Assembly: GCA_049511335.1 (NCBI GenBank)
Contig: JBEKYD010000044.1
Span: 1 to 32,755 of the forward strand
Source of the DNA: JBEKYD01 sp049511335
GTDB taxonomy: Bacteria > Acidobacteriota > Terriglobia > Bryobacterales > Bryobacteraceae
Reading direction: 5' to 3'
DNA length: 32,755 nucleotides
Shown: positions 8,165 to 16,641 of the stretch, one piece after another
Numbering within the stretch: position 1 is the first letter of the stretch
Layout of the letters: each line of letters starts with the position of its first letter
The notes under the pieces: generated by a model
Database searches by the model: none
Told to the model about the DNA's origin: nothing
What the model saw: the letters and a program-made list of their open reading frames with translations, nothing else
Made by a program: the position numbers and the translations under genes

Positions 8165-9344
8165 GCCCGTCTTTGAGGAAGGAATCGGAATTGAGGAACG
8201 GAATCGCGCCGTATCGGCCTTGAAGATAACCGTTGGCAAGATCTTCCTGCTTCCTTGGCTTGAAGTCCGTCAGAGGATAGAGCTGGCTGGCTCCGTCCTG
8301 CCGCTTCTCCGTGAACCAGATTTCGTCGCGCCTGAGCACTTCAGCGCCGAGCAGATTGGTATCGTGAGTGTTGAAGATGAGCTGGGCACCGGCGGGGTTG
8401 CTGGTAGTCTCGCTGAACTGTCGAATCACCTCGATGGCAAGAAGCGGATGCAGGCTTTCGTCCAACTCGTCCACGAAAACCACTCCGCCATTCTTGAGGG
8501 CCTGGAGCACCGGGTGAAGTAGGCACAGGAAGGCGATTGTGCCGCTCGATTCCTGATCTTCGCTAAACGGCAGGGTTGACGCGCCGACGCGATGCAGGAA
8601 TTGAGCCTCAAGGAGCGTTGCATCCGTGGCCAGGTCCTCGTCTTTCACCCTCAGGTCCGCGATGCCCAGGTCCGCCAGGGAAAGCATTCGGCCTACTCTT
8701 TCTCGGAAGTCAGCATCGCTGCACAGAGGTTGTATCGGCGCGAAGGTCCGGCCGCCGACGAGGAATGACAGCGACTTAGAAAACCATTCATAGATCGGTG
8801 ACAGCGCCTGATGGTTGTTCTGCGCGGCGGCGGATAGGAACAAGCTATTCGGGCGAGTCAAGCGTTCAATGGTGCGGTTGTCGCCCTGTAACTTAGTGCT
8901 GAAGGAAATCGGTTTGTTCGGCTCCCGCTTAAACCAAGTTTGTTTCTTGCCGGATGGGTAGGCGTACATCCATTCTTCAATAACGGCTTTAGGGGTTAGC
9001 GAGAACCCATACTGGTAACGCACACCTCCCAAAAGGAAATCCGCTGAAAACGTGCTGGGTGTAGCCGACTGGCCTGCGAACGGCTCAAGCCATATGGGCT
9101 TATCGGGGTCCCAGCGGGCGTGCGAGTTCCTGACTACACCTGCCATGAATCGCATTGCGAGGACGACGTTTGTCTTGCCGGAGGCGTTCGCACCATAGAT
9201 CGCGGCGACTGGCAGCACGCCTTCGTCAGTGCCGGCCGGATGCCGTACCGCCTCAGCCCGGTCCTTAAATGGGCCGGCGATCATGGAGAGCTCCTGCTCC
9301 TCCAGGAATGATCGGAAGTTTGAAAACCGAAATCGCAGTAGCAT
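8148..9344 (-). CDS. AAA15/OLD-like ATPase (COG1106, RloA-type)
   Basis: The 398-residue protein starts MLLRFRFSNFRSF, the usual start of SMC/ABC-like ATPases of COG1106. Walker A is GANASGKT (residues 51-58), an ABC-type signature region lies at SEDQESSGT (261-269), Walker B is VVFVDELDESLHP (288-300), and the H-loop is FNTHDTNLL (His327). The C-terminal motif NGYLQGRYGAIPF is typical of the group. Relatives act in anti-phage or abortive systems together with an RloB-type nuclease-like partner. No such intact partner is present here, so the gene appears orphaned. The ATG at 9344 was preferred to the TTG at 9362 because it fits homologue starts; GAGG lies 12 bases upstream. It converges with the lipase-like gene. 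Confidence 0.85.
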   Translation of the reverse strand: MLLRFRFSNFRSFLEEQELSMIAGPFKDRAEAVRHPAGTDEGVLPVAAIYGANASGKTNVVLAMRFMAGVVRNSHARWDPDKPIWLEPFAGQSATPSTFSADFLLGGVRYQYGFSLTPKAVIEEWMYAYPSGKKQTWFKREPNKPISFSTKLQGDNRTIERLTRPNSLFLSAAAQNNHQALSPIYEWFSKSLSFLVGGRTFAPIQPLCSDADFRERVGRMLSLADLGIADLRVKDEDLATDATLLEAQFLHRVGASTLPFSEDQESSGTIAFLCLLHPVLQALKNGGVVFVDELDESLHPLLAIEVIRQFSETTSNPAGAQLIFNTHDTNLLGAEVLRRDEIWFTEKRQDGASQLYPLTDFKPRKQEDLANGYLQGRYGAIPFLNSDSFLKDGHEEER

Positions 9345-9597
9345 AATCAGATTAAACCTCAATTATAGTGGAAAAACCGCACAAACTTCGCACAAATCGC
9401 AGGTAAAATATGTGGTAGGCAGAATTTAGGTTGCTCCATTGGCCTGCCAGGCGACTGACATCAGAGGGCGGTTGTACAGGCGATGGCGGCATTTTCGGAA
9501 GAGCCAACCTGCCCGCAATCCGGTCCTCTTCGCCGATCAGTGGCCACTCCGGGCTATATCGAAGCCGTGAGCGCGACTTTATACTGGTAGAGAAATC

Positions 9598-12500
9598 GTG
9601 AGAACTATCGGAGTTGTGTGCGGGATCACGGGTCCGCGCGGGTGGACTGCCATGCTGGCGGTATTGGCGGTTTCGTCGCCTGCATGGGGACTCGATCCGT
9701 ACAAGGGGCTGACGCAGTATTCGCGAACCGCTTGGACGCAGGAGCAAGGACTTCCGCAGGACACGGTTCGGGCCATCGCGCAGACGGACGACGGCTACTT
9801 GTGGATCGGCACGGACGACGGCCTGGCTCGATTCGACGGGTACGAATTTCAGACCTTCAGCAGCGCCAACGGCGATTTACCCTCCGATTCCATCACCGCG
9901 CTGGAGGCCGCGCCGGACGGTTCGCTGTGGATCGGCACTCCGGAAGGATTGGTGCTGTACCGCAACAAGCGGTTTCGCACCTACACCACGCGCGACGGAT
10001 TGGTGGACGACGCCGTCAATGGCTTGCTGGTGGATTCCGGCGGAAGGCTTTGGGTGGTCGCGGGCGTGGCGCTGAGCCGCGTCGAAGACGGGCATTTCAC
10101 CAACTACGTGCCCGGCGGACAGTTTCCGGTAACCTCGGTGCGGACGGTGATGGAAGACCGCCAGCACCGCTTATGGGTGGCGGGCTTTAGCGGCGTGGGG
10201 CGGATCGAGGGCGGCAAATACACATCCGTGATCGGTTCGGCGGAGTTGAAGGGCGAGATCGTGACCGCCATGGCCGGGGATGCGAGCGGGAACGTATGGC
10301 TGGCGGGCTCGATGGGCGTGCTGCGGCGGTCGGCGTCGGGCGAAACCCGGCTCTACGATCAGCGCGACGGGCTGCCGGACCTGCCGGTGCGGGCGCTGTG
10401 GCTCGATCGCGACGGAAATCTTTGGGCCGGCACGAATGGGGGCTTGGCGCGGTTTCAGTCGGGGCGGTTCGCATCGCCGCCCTCCGGGCCCGGCTCGGAG
10501 CACGACTCGGTGCGCGCGTTGTTCGAAGACCGGGAAGGCGATTTGTGGGTGGGCCATGGAAACGGGCTGATCCGTTACCGCGACGACCTTTTCAGTTCGT
10601 ACGGAACCACCGAGGGACTGCCCAGTAATAATCCGAACACGATATTTCAAGACCGCGCCGGCCGGATCTGGATCGGTTTTCACGACGCCGGGTTGTTGTT
10701 GTTTCAAGGCGGCGACGCCGCGGCGGAAGGCCGGCCGGACAGCGTGGCTCGCGATTCGCGGCTCTACGCCACCCAGGATGGCCTGCCGAGCAGCGAAGTG
10801 TATTCCATCCGCGAGACGCGCTCGGGCGATTTGCTGGTCGCGATGCGGCATGGGCTGGCGCGGATGGAGGGTTCGCGGTTCGTGGTTTTCTCGCCGCCCG
10901 ATGCGTTGGGACGAAACACGGTTTTAGACGCGCTGGAGGATTCGGCGGGACGGATCTGGCTCGGATCGCCGCTGGGACTGGGGGAGTTGCGGGACGGAAA
11001 GCTCACCCTGGTAATCGAAGCCGAGCCGCAGTTGGCCAGCGCGGTGGTGACTCTGTGCGAGGGCAAGGACGGCGCCCTGTGGGCTGGCACCTACGGCAAG
11101 GGGCTGTGGCGAATCAATGGCGCCGAGCGCAGGCTTTTCACCGTAACCGACGGGCTGGGCAGCAATTCGATTCATTCGCTGTACCAGGACCGCGATGGAA
11201 CGCTCTGGATCGCCACTTTCGGCGGGGGGCTGAGCGCATTCCGCGGCGGCAAATTCTACCGCTTCACCCAGCACGACGGGCTGCTCAGCGATAATTTGGC
11301 TGGCGTTGCGGACGACGGCGTATCGCTGTGGCTGGCTACCACGCGCGGCATCTGCCGGCTGCAGAAGGCGCAGCTCTGGGACTTCGCCATGGGCAAACGG
11401 AGCAAACTGGCGCCGGTGAATTACGGCATGGACGACGGCTTGCGCAGCGCGCAGTGCGCGCCAGGGTATCCTGTGGGCGGCGGGGCGCGCTTGATGCGGG
11501 ATGGGCGGCTGTGGTTCACCACCAGCCGCGGCCTGGCGGTTTACGATCCGCATTCCCGCCGCCAGCCGCCGGTCGCGCCCGCGGTGCACTTGGTGGAGGT
11601 GAGCGCGGGCGGCCAGCCTATGGATCTTTCGCGCCAGCCGAAGCTCCCACCCCAAAGCTCGCGCCTGCAATTCCGCTATACGGCGATTCATTTGAGCGCT
11701 CCCGAGCGGGTGGAGTATTCCTACAAGCTGGAGGGGCTGGAGCCGGAATGGGTGGACGCGGGCTCGCGGCGGCTGATCAACTACAACAGCCTGCGCCACG
11801 GAAGTTACCGGTTTGTGGTGCGCGCGCGGATTCCCGGCGGTCCCGCCAGCGAGCAAGCGTTCGCATTCGTGCTGCCGCCGTATTTTTACGAAACCCTGTG
11901 GTTCCGTCTGCTAATGCTGCTGTTGCTGCTGGCCGCGGCGTGGGCGGTCTACCAGATGCGGCTGCGGCAAATCAGTTACCGGTTCGGTTTGGTGCTGGAC
12001 GAGCGCGCGCGGCTGGCGCGGGAGATTCACGACACGCTGGCGCAGGGCTTTGTGGGGATTTCCTCGCAGCTTGACGCGGTGGCCATGTGCATGCCGGACG
12101 AAGACAGCACGGCGCGCAAACATCTGGACCTGGCGCGGCGCATGGCGAGGCACTCCCTGACCGAAGCGCGGCGCTCCGTGATGGACTTGCGGGCTTCCAT
12201 GCTGGAGGGCCAGGACCTTTCGGCGGCGCTGGAATCGGGCGCGCGGATGTGGACCGCGGGCGCGCCGGTAAAGGTCAACGTGGAGGTTTCGGGCCCGCAG
12301 GGCGCTCTGCCGCAGGAGATGGAGCAGCATCTGCTGCGGATCGCGCAGGAAGCGGTAACCAACGCGTTGAAGCACGCGTCGGCCACCAAAATCGGGATCA
12401 AGCTCGATACCGAAGCGAAGACGCTGCGCTTGCGCATTGTGGACAACGGATCGGGTTTCGAGGAGCGCGACGTGTTCTCGTCGCACGGCGGCCACTTCGG

Positions 12501-12606
12501 GCTGCTGGGGATGCGCGAACGGGCGCAACGGCTGGGCGGCGAGTTGCATCTGGCCAGCCAGCCGGGATCGGGAACGGAAGTGGAGGTCGAGGTGCCGCTG
12601 CCATGA
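9598..12606 (+). CDS. Propeller sensor histidine kinase (Reg_prop, Y_Y_Y, HisKA_3)
   Basis: This 1002-residue kinase has a signal peptide (ending VSSPAWG), then about 600 residues of repeated blades with the Reg_prop pattern (DDGYLWIGTDDGLARFDG, DRDGNLWAGTNGGLARF, DRDGTLWIATFGGGLSAF), probably two seven-bladed propellers. A Y_Y_Y domain (about 690-750) is followed by a membrane helix (about 766-786). The HisKA_3 dimerisation domain carries the phospho-acceptor His811 in LAREIHDTLAQGF, and the HATPase domain shows the N box (EAVTNALKHA), G1 (DNGSGFE) and G2 (GLLGMRERAQRLGG). The periplasmic propellers probably bind an extracellular ligand; such hybrids in Bacteroidetes sense oligosaccharides. 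The GTG start is provisional; ATG at 9652 would still keep a signal peptide. Its stop overlaps the regulator start by ATGA. Confidence 0.92.
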   Translation: MRTIGVVCGITGPRGWTAMLAVLAVSSPAWGLDPYKGLTQYSRTAWTQEQGLPQDTVRAIAQTDDGYLWIGTDDGLARFDGYEFQTFSSANGDLPSDSITALEAAPDGSLWIGTPEGLVLYRNKRFRTYTTRDGLVDDAVNGLLVDSGGRLWVVAGVALSRVEDGHFTNYVPGGQFPVTSVRTVMEDRQHRLWVAGFSGVGRIEGGKYTSVIGSAELKGEIVTAMAGDASGNVWLAGSMGVLRRSASGETRLYDQRDGLPDLPVRALWLDRDGNLWAGTNGGLARFQSGRFASPPSGPGSEHDSVRALFEDREGDLWVGHGNGLIRYRDDLFSSYGTTEGLPSNNPNTIFQDRAGRIWIGFHDAGLLLFQGGDAAAEGRPDSVARDSRLYATQDGLPSSEVYSIRETRSGDLLVAMRHGLARMEGSRFVVFSPPDALGRNTVLDALEDSAGRIWLGSPLGLGELRDGKLTLVIEAEPQLASAVVTLCEGKDGALWAGTYGKGLWRINGAERRLFTVTDGLGSNSIHSLYQDRDGTLWIATFGGGLSAFRGGKFYRFTQHDGLLSDNLAGVADDGVSLWLATTRGICRLQKAQLWDFAMGKRSKLAPVNYGMDDGLRSAQCAPGYPVGGGARLMRDGRLWFTTSRGLAVYDPHSRRQPPVAPAVHLVEVSAGGQPMDLSRQPKLPPQSSRLQFRYTAIHLSAPERVEYSYKLEGLEPEWVDAGSRRLINYNSLRHGSYRFVVRARIPGGPASEQAFAFVLPPYFYETLWFRLLMLLLLLAAAWAVYQMRLRQISYRFGLVLDERARLAREIHDTLAQGFVGISSQLDAVAMCMPDEDSTARKHLDLARRMARHSLTEARRSVMDLRASMLEGQDLSAALESGARMWTAGAPVKVNVEVSGPQGALPQEMEQHLLRIAQEAVTNALKHASATKIGIKLDTEAKTLRLRIVDNGSGFEERDVFSSHGGHFGLLGMRERAQRLGGELHLASQPGSGTEVEVEVPLP

Positions 12607-13235
12607 ATACGGCCGACGGAAAGATGCGAATCCTGGTGGGGGAAGACCACCTGGTGGCGCGGGTGGGCGTTTCCACGATTGTCAACATGCAGCCGGACAT
12701 GACGGTGGTGGCCGAAGCCGCCAACGGGCAGCAGGCGGTGGAGCTGTTCCGCCAGCACCTGCCGGACGTGGCGCTGCTCGATCTGCGCATGCCCGTGATG
12801 GGCGGCGTGGAAGCGGCCAATGCGATTCGCGCGGAGTTTCCCCACGCGCGGATGGTGGCGTTGACCACCTATGGCGGCGACGAAGACATCCGCCGCGCGC
12901 TGGCCGCCGGCTTTCAAGCCTATCTCACCAAGGACGTGCTGCACGACGAGTTGCTGAAGGCGATTCGGGCGGTGATGGCCGGGCAATCGTACCTGCCAGC
13001 CGCGGTGGCGGCGGCGTTGGCCGCGCAGATGCCGCGTCCCGATCTGAGCGCGCGCGAAGTCCAGGTGCTGGAGCTGATCGTGCGAGGCCTAGCCAACAAA
13101 CAGATCGCCTATGCGCTGAGTATCGCCGAACACACCGTCAAGAACCACGTGAAGAACATTCTGAGCAAGCTGGGAGTGCAGGATCGGACGCAGGCGGCTA
13201 CGGCGGCGATTCAGCGGGGGATCATCCATTTGTAA
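12603..13235 (+). CDS. NarL/FixJ-family response regulator
   Basis: The 210-residue product has an N-terminal receiver domain with acidic residues E14-D15, the phospho-acceptor Asp60 (VALLDLRMPVMGG), the switch residues LTTYG and the conserved lysine in AYLTKD. The C-terminal LuxR-type helix-turn-helix spans about residues 145-205 (LSAREVQVLELIVRGLANKQ, then TVKNHVKNILSKL). It is the cognate regulator of the kinase whose stop it overlaps (ATGA at 12603-12606). The HisKA_3 kinase plus LuxR-type regulator is the standard NarX/NarL pairing. The ATG at 12603 was chosen over the much longer open frame that begins inside the kinase gene. The targets are not visible; no regulated operon lies directly downstream on the same strand. 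Confidence 0.95.
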   Translation: MNTADGKMRILVGEDHLVARVGVSTIVNMQPDMTVVAEAANGQQAVELFRQHLPDVALLDLRMPVMGGVEAANAIRAEFPHARMVALTTYGGDEDIRRALAAGFQAYLTKDVLHDELLKAIRAVMAGQSYLPAAVAAALAAQMPRPDLSAREVQVLELIVRGLANKQIAYALSIAEHTVKNHVKNILSKLGVQDRTQAATAAIQRGIIHL

Positions 13236-13279
13236 GCAGGAGCTTTCAGCCGCCAGCGTTGACCTGAAGAGTTTATTCC

Positions 13280-13357
13280 GGCCGCCGATGAACCCCGACT
13301 CACACCGATAGATGCACCGATCTCTTGGTCAGCGCGAATCGGCGTTTATCGGTGGCC
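13280..13357. repeat. Degenerate inverted repeat of the 'ccgatgaacgccgat' type
   Basis: Arms at 13280-13299 (GGCCGCCGATGAACCCCGAC) and 13338-13357 are imperfect inverted repeats with about four to five mismatches in 20. The wording (GCCGATGAAC and GTTTATCGGTGGCC) resembles the dispersed element found in better form at 24296-24383. It lies between the convergent ends of the response regulator and the basic protein gene, where it may also act as a terminator hairpin. Confidence 0.45.
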
Positions 13358-13373
13358 AGATTTCTTCGGGCCG

Positions 13374-13730
13374 CTAGGCGTTGGCGGCTTTGGCGGCACG
13401 CACGGCGGCCCAACGCTTCTTGGTGGCGGCGATGATGGCTCTCCGGCCCGCGGCACTCAGGCGTCTCGGTTTTGCCGGCTTGGCTGCCGGAGTCTCCTTA
13501 CGAGACGCGGCCCAGCGCTTGCGTTGCGCGGCGGCGATACGCGCTCTGGCTGCCGCGCTGAGCGTTCTTCTGCCGCTCTTAGGCGCGGCGGCCGCTTTCG
13601 CGGGCAAAACGGATTCTCCGCTCCGCAATGCGCGCAGTTCCGCGATCTTCTGATCGATCTGTGCCTTCTGATATTCGAAGCCCTGGATGGCGGCGTCTAT
13701 AACCTCAGGGTTCACTGGTAGTTTTGCCAT
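13374..13730 (-). CDS. Small basic Ala/Lys/Arg-rich protein with duplicated RW motif
   Basis: The 118-residue protein has an N-terminal predicted coiled coil (about residues 8-36, including EYQKAQIDQKIAELRALR), an Ala/Pro linker, and two copies of a motif: RRTLSAAARARIAAAQRKRW (about 54-73) and RRLSAAGRRAIIAATKKRW (about 89-107). Similar S-x-x-A-R-x-R-I-A-x-A-Q-x-x-R-W units occur in small acidobacterial and planctomycete proteins and resemble nucleic-acid-binding modules such as NUMOD3 or histone-H1-like tails. A role in nucleoid binding or DNA/RNA tethering is inferred from the charge only. A possible Shine-Dalgarno GAGGG lies about 11 bases upstream. A perfect AGTAAA-gg-TTTACT palindrome (13775-13788) stands about 45 bases upstream of the start and could be an operator. 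Confidence 0.75.
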   Translation of the reverse strand: MAKLPVNPEVIDAAIQGFEYQKAQIDQKIAELRALRSGESVLPAKAAAAPKSGRRTLSAAARARIAAAQRKRWAASRKETPAAKPAKPRRLSAAGRRAIIAATKKRWAAVRAAKAANA

Positions 13731-13774
13731 TCGTAATATGCCCTCATGTCATATTGCCACGAGAGACAGGCCTA

Positions 13775-13788
13775 AGTAAAGGTTTACT
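13775..13788. promoter_or_regulatory. Operator-like palindrome upstream of the basic protein gene
   Basis: AGTAAA and TTTACT form a perfect 6-bp inverted repeat around a 2-base centre. It is in an AT-rich stretch (ACTATATACC on the plus strand) in an otherwise GC-rich region, 45-58 bases upstream of the ATG of the basic protein gene on the minus strand. The position suits a promoter or repressor site, but no -35/-10 pair could be assigned with confidence. Confidence 0.35.
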
Positions 13789-14017
13789 ATATACCGAGCG
13801 GAAAATCGCGATCCATCGCGAGGCCGTGTTATGACCTTCGTGAGTTCGATGGGTCAGTCCGCACTCTGCGTAAATTTAGTTCCAGGAAGAGAACGCGAAC
13901 ACCCCATGGGAAGTAATGGGAGTCCGGCAGAGAGCGCGCGCGGTGTCTCTTCACGCCTCACCCTACCTGGAGCGCGGTCACTCGTCATCCTCGAACCGCC
14001 GCCAGAGCCGCGAGTCA

Positions 14018-14045
14018 GAGCCGCGACTGTAGAGGAGCGGTTGCC
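14018..14045 (+). repeat. Degenerate fragment of the GAGCCGCGAC/GAGCGGTTGCC repeat
   Basis: Twenty-eight bases match the core found in the elements at 4063-4263 and 21122-21211 with four mismatches. Only one orientation is present here, so it is a solo arm without the inverted partner. Confidence 0.6.
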
Positions 14046-14258
14046 GCAGCCCGTCGATTGTGCTCCTGCTTGGTTCCAGCTTGCCGGTTAGGAGCGTTTC
14101 GACTGATGAAACTGATGAATATGTCGCCGAACTTCCGCAATCGCGCACTTAGATCTGGAGGCCATGCGGCGGTTGGGGCGGGGAAGGTGTACGGAAACGC
14201 ACTCGCGGCTAGCCCAACGCTCATCGAAACGAGGGACTATTCAAGCTACGATGTAAGC

Positions 14259-14948
14259 ATGCGACTGATCAAGTTCACCCTATCGATAGCGCTTGGGTGC
14301 GCGCTGGCTTCCGCTCAAAACGACACCCGAAAAGTCGACGAACGGCTGGGCGACGCGGCCAGCTTGTTTTCGGAGATCATGGGCACGCCGGACCGCGCGA
14401 TTCCGCAGGGTCTTCTGGAGAAATCCGAGTGCGTGGTCTTGGTTCCGGGACTGAAGAAAGGCGCGCTGTTCGTCGGCGGCAAATATGGCAAGGGCTTTGC
14501 CGAGTGTCGCCGGCGGGATGCGGACGGCTGGGGACCGCCGGCCGCGATTCGCGTAGAAGGCGGCAGCTTCGGACTGCAGTTCGGGTTCTCTTCTTCGGAC
14601 GTTGTGCTGCTGGTGATGAACGACCGCGGCATGAAAAAGCTGGAGGAAGATCACTTCACCATCGGGGGCGAGGCGACCGCCGCGGCCGGTCCGGTTGGCC
14701 GCGACGCTTCGGCGCAGACGGATGTGCTCATGACCGCGGAAATCCTATCCTGGTCGCGTTCGCACGGCGTCTTCGCCGGGATCTCGCTGGACGGTTCCAC
14801 GTTGCGCAACGACCTGGACGAAAACAATGCGCTCTACGGGAAGCGTTGGACCAGCCGCCAGATTCTCGAAAGCGGAACGCCAGTTCCGGCGGCGGCCACG
14901 CGGGTGGTCGATCTGTTGACCAAGTATTCGCCGCGAAAGACCAAGTAA
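14259..14948 (+). CDS. Exported SYLF-domain (YSC84-like) lipid-binding protein
   Basis: The 229-residue product starts with a signal peptide (MRLIKFTLSIALGCALASA, cleavage before Gln20). The remainder is a complete SYLF/Ysc84 domain: KVDERLGDAASLFSEIMG, IPQGLLEKSECVVLVPGLKK, then the glycine-rich GGKYGKGFAECRR, AAIRVEGGSFGLQFGFSSSD, LLVMNDRGMKKL and a late GVFAGISLDGSTLRNDLDEN. SYLF domains bind phosphoinositides in eukaryotes; bacterial secreted forms are common in Acidobacteria and their role is poorly known. The ATG at 14259 was chosen over 14058 because it gives the signal peptide directly; the intervening 67 codons are low-quality sequence. No operon partner is evident. Confidence 0.9.
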   Translation: MRLIKFTLSIALGCALASAQNDTRKVDERLGDAASLFSEIMGTPDRAIPQGLLEKSECVVLVPGLKKGALFVGGKYGKGFAECRRRDADGWGPPAAIRVEGGSFGLQFGFSSSDVVLLVMNDRGMKKLEEDHFTIGGEATAAAGPVGRDASAQTDVLMTAEILSWSRSHGVFAGISLDGSTLRNDLDENNALYGKRWTSRQILESGTPVPAAATRVVDLLTKYSPRKTK

Positions 14949-15035
14949 TTGTGGAACAGTCCTCCTGGCCTGTCAGTGGAGGGAGGAGGCCGATGGGTCA
15001 CGGTGCCACAGTCTCTGGCTGGTCTCATGGAGCGG

Positions 15036-15073
15036 TGGGGCAGACCATCGTTGTTTGTGGTCTGCCATGCACC
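15036..15073. repeat. GGGGCAGACCA stem-loop repeat, copy 1
   Basis: A 9-bp stem (GGCAGACCA at 15039-15047 with TGGTCTGCC at 15058-15066) encloses a 10-base loop. About 38 bases are nearly identical to the copy at 18181-18218. It lies exactly where the permease remnant loses its reading frame similarity, which suggests that the repeat marks a recombination or insertion boundary. Confidence 0.7.
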
Positions 15074-15560
15074 CGACACTCCGTTTCGCCGAGGGCCATG
15101 CGGATGCCAAGCGAGGTCTGGGTTTCGGTAACCCAGGCGCCGGCCCCGGCTGCCAATCCGGCGGAAGCCACCGCCAGAGCGAGCGCGGAAAACGCTCCCA
15201 GCAGCCACAGCGTCGCTCGGCGCGATTCCAGGTCGTGCTCGACGTAGGGCGCCAGGGGGCGGGGCGTGACGCGCTCGAGGCGGCCATCTTCGCTCCACAC
15301 GGCCTGGCGGAATTGGGAAGTTAGCCTGGCCGCGGGCAGGGCGGTTCGGACGAAGTACAAGAAGCCCTCCATGGGTACTTGCAAGGAAGAGAGATAGATG
15401 GCCGGTTCGGGGGCGCGGTCGACGCCGAGGTTGCGCGCATCGGCGATTTCCCCGACGACCACGGCCTCCGGCCACGGCCGCATATGGCCATTCCAGAAAC
15501 CCACGCGCAGGCGGGCGCCGACGCCCGAGCCGTAGCACTCCACAAACTTAAGCGTGAGAA
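15070..15560 (-). pseudogene. C-terminal remnant of an ADOP (MacB-like) ABC permease
   Basis: The minus-strand translation contains VVVGEIADARNLGVDRAPEP, AIYLSSLQVPMEGFLYFVRT, ESRRATLWLLGAFSALALAV and ETQTSLGIRMALGE, which are consecutive landmarks of the C-terminal half of 'Acidobacterial duplicated orphan permease' proteins (FtsX/MacB fold). A full protein has about 800 residues; only about 160 remain. The ABC-permease similarity stops right after GIRMALGE, where the last membrane helices should follow and where the stem-loop repeat (15036-15073) begins. Upstream, similarity fades at about FVECYGSGVGARLRVGFWN and gives way to repeat-like sequence (palindrome CCGGCTTTAGCCGG at about 15610). 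The open frame as a whole runs 15025-15648. No function is expected. Confidence 0.75.
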
Positions 15561-15644
15561 TGCAGGCGAAAGTTGCCGCGGGCTTCCGCAAGAGGCCGCG
15601 CGGTGGCGCCGGCTTTAGCCGGTGAAAGCCTCTTCGAGAGAAGC

Positions 15645-16583
15645 TCACGCCGCTTGTGCCGCGTGGACCGGCGAAAGCCAGCCGTAGCGGTCGGGCGTGT
15701 CGCCGTTGACAATGGCGAAGAATGCCTTCTGCAGCCTCTCGGTGACCGGACCGCGGCGGCCGGCGCCAATGACGATCTTGTCGATCGACCGGATGGGAGT
15801 AATCTCGGCGGCCGTTCCCGAAAAGAAGACTTCGTCGGCGATATAGAGCGATTCGCGCGGCACCAGTTGCTCGACCAGCGGTACCTCGAGCTCGCGCGCC
15901 AGGGTTAGAACGGTATCGCGAGTGATGCCCGGAAGCGCGCTCGAACCGAGCGGCGGCGTGGTGATCCGGCCGTCGCGCACCACGTAGATGTTTTCGCCCG
16001 AGCCTTCACTGACATAACCGGCCGTATCGAGAGCGATTCCTTCGGAATAGCCGTTAGCCAGGGCCTCCATCTTGATGAGCTGCGAATTCATGTAATTGGC
16101 GCCCGCCTTGGCCAGGGCGGGAAGGGTATTCGGGGCGATGCGGGTCCAACTGGAGACGCACACGTCCACTCCGCTGGCGACAGCTTCCTCGCCTAGATAT
16201 TTGCCCCAGCTCCAGCACGCAATGTAGGTTTCGATGGGATTGTGCGCCGGATTTACGCCCATTTCGCCGTAGCCGCGCAGCACCACCGGGCGCAGGTAGC
16301 ACGAGTCCATGCCATTCACGCGCACGGTTTCGAGAATCGCGTCGGCAATTTGTTCGCGCGTGTATCCCAAATCGTCCATGCGGTAAATCTTGGCGGAATC
16401 GAACATGCGGCGGACGTGCTCGCGCAAGCGGAAAACCGCCGGACCGGCCGGCGTGGAGTAGCAGCGAATGCCCTCGAATACCGAGCTGCCATAGTGCACC
16501 ACGTGGGACAGTACATGAATCCGGGCGTCCTCCCAGCGGATGAATCGTCCGTTGTGCCAGATCTTTTCGGTGGGCGTCAACAT
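15645..16583 (-). CDS. ilvE: Branched-chain amino acid aminotransferase
   Basis: The 312-residue product is a class IV PLP aminotransferase of near-standard IlvE length (E. coli 309). It begins with KIWHNGRFIRWEDARIHVLS, then HYGSSVFEGIRCY, LRPVVLRGYGEMGVNP, and the PLP lysine Lys159 in LPALAKAGANYMNSQLIKME. Later come GYVSEGSGENIYVV, ALPGITRDTVL and DEVFFSGTAAEITPI. It transfers the amino group between glutamate and the 2-oxo acids of leucine, isoleucine and valine. The ATG at 16583 was preferred to 16631 because the extra 16 codons are poorly conserved in type and overlap a repeat fragment at 16604-16621. The gene lies downstream of the MtaB-like gene, 58 bases away, on the same strand. Confidence 0.94.
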   Translation of the reverse strand: MLTPTEKIWHNGRFIRWEDARIHVLSHVVHYGSSVFEGIRCYSTPAGPAVFRLREHVRRMFDSAKIYRMDDLGYTREQIADAILETVRVNGMDSCYLRPVVLRGYGEMGVNPAHNPIETYIACWSWGKYLGEEAVASGVDVCVSSWTRIAPNTLPALAKAGANYMNSQLIKMEALANGYSEGIALDTAGYVSEGSGENIYVVRDGRITTPPLGSSALPGITRDTVLTLARELEVPLVEQLVPRESLYIADEVFFSGTAAEITPIRSIDKIVIGAGRRGPVTERLQKAFFAIVNGDTPDRYGWLSPVHAAQAA

Positions 16584-16603
16584 GGATCGATTATACCGAA
16601 CCG

Positions 16604-16621
16604 GGGAGCGGTTGCCGCGCC
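16604..16621 (+). repeat. 18-bp fragment shared with the 21122-21211 repeat
   Basis: GGGAGCGGTTGCCGCGCC occurs here and at 21199-21216 without mismatch. The copy lies in the 58-base gap between the MtaB-like gene and ilvE. Confidence 0.7.
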
Positions 16622-16641
16622 GAAACGGCATACTATTCGCT

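Larger units (their letters stand above)
13731..14258. other. 528-base intergenic region with no convincing gene
   Basis: This divergent gap separates the basic protein gene (minus strand) from the SYLF gene (plus strand). It holds the palindrome at 13775-13788 and a degenerate copy of the GAGCCGCGAC...GAGCGGTTGCC repeat at 14018-14045 (24 of 28 positions match). An open frame at 13831-14091 has no recognisable domain or ribosome binding site and overlaps the repeat, so it is not called. Confidence 0.6.

Noticed and set aside
12087..12602. Long N-terminal extension of the response regulator
   Set aside because: It lies inside the kinase gene in another frame and is Gly/Ala/Arg-rich; the ATG at 12603 gives an ordinary receiver start.
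13831..14091. 86-codon open frame between the basic protein and SYLF genes
   Set aside because: Overlaps a repeat fragment, has no ribosome binding site and no recognisable domain.
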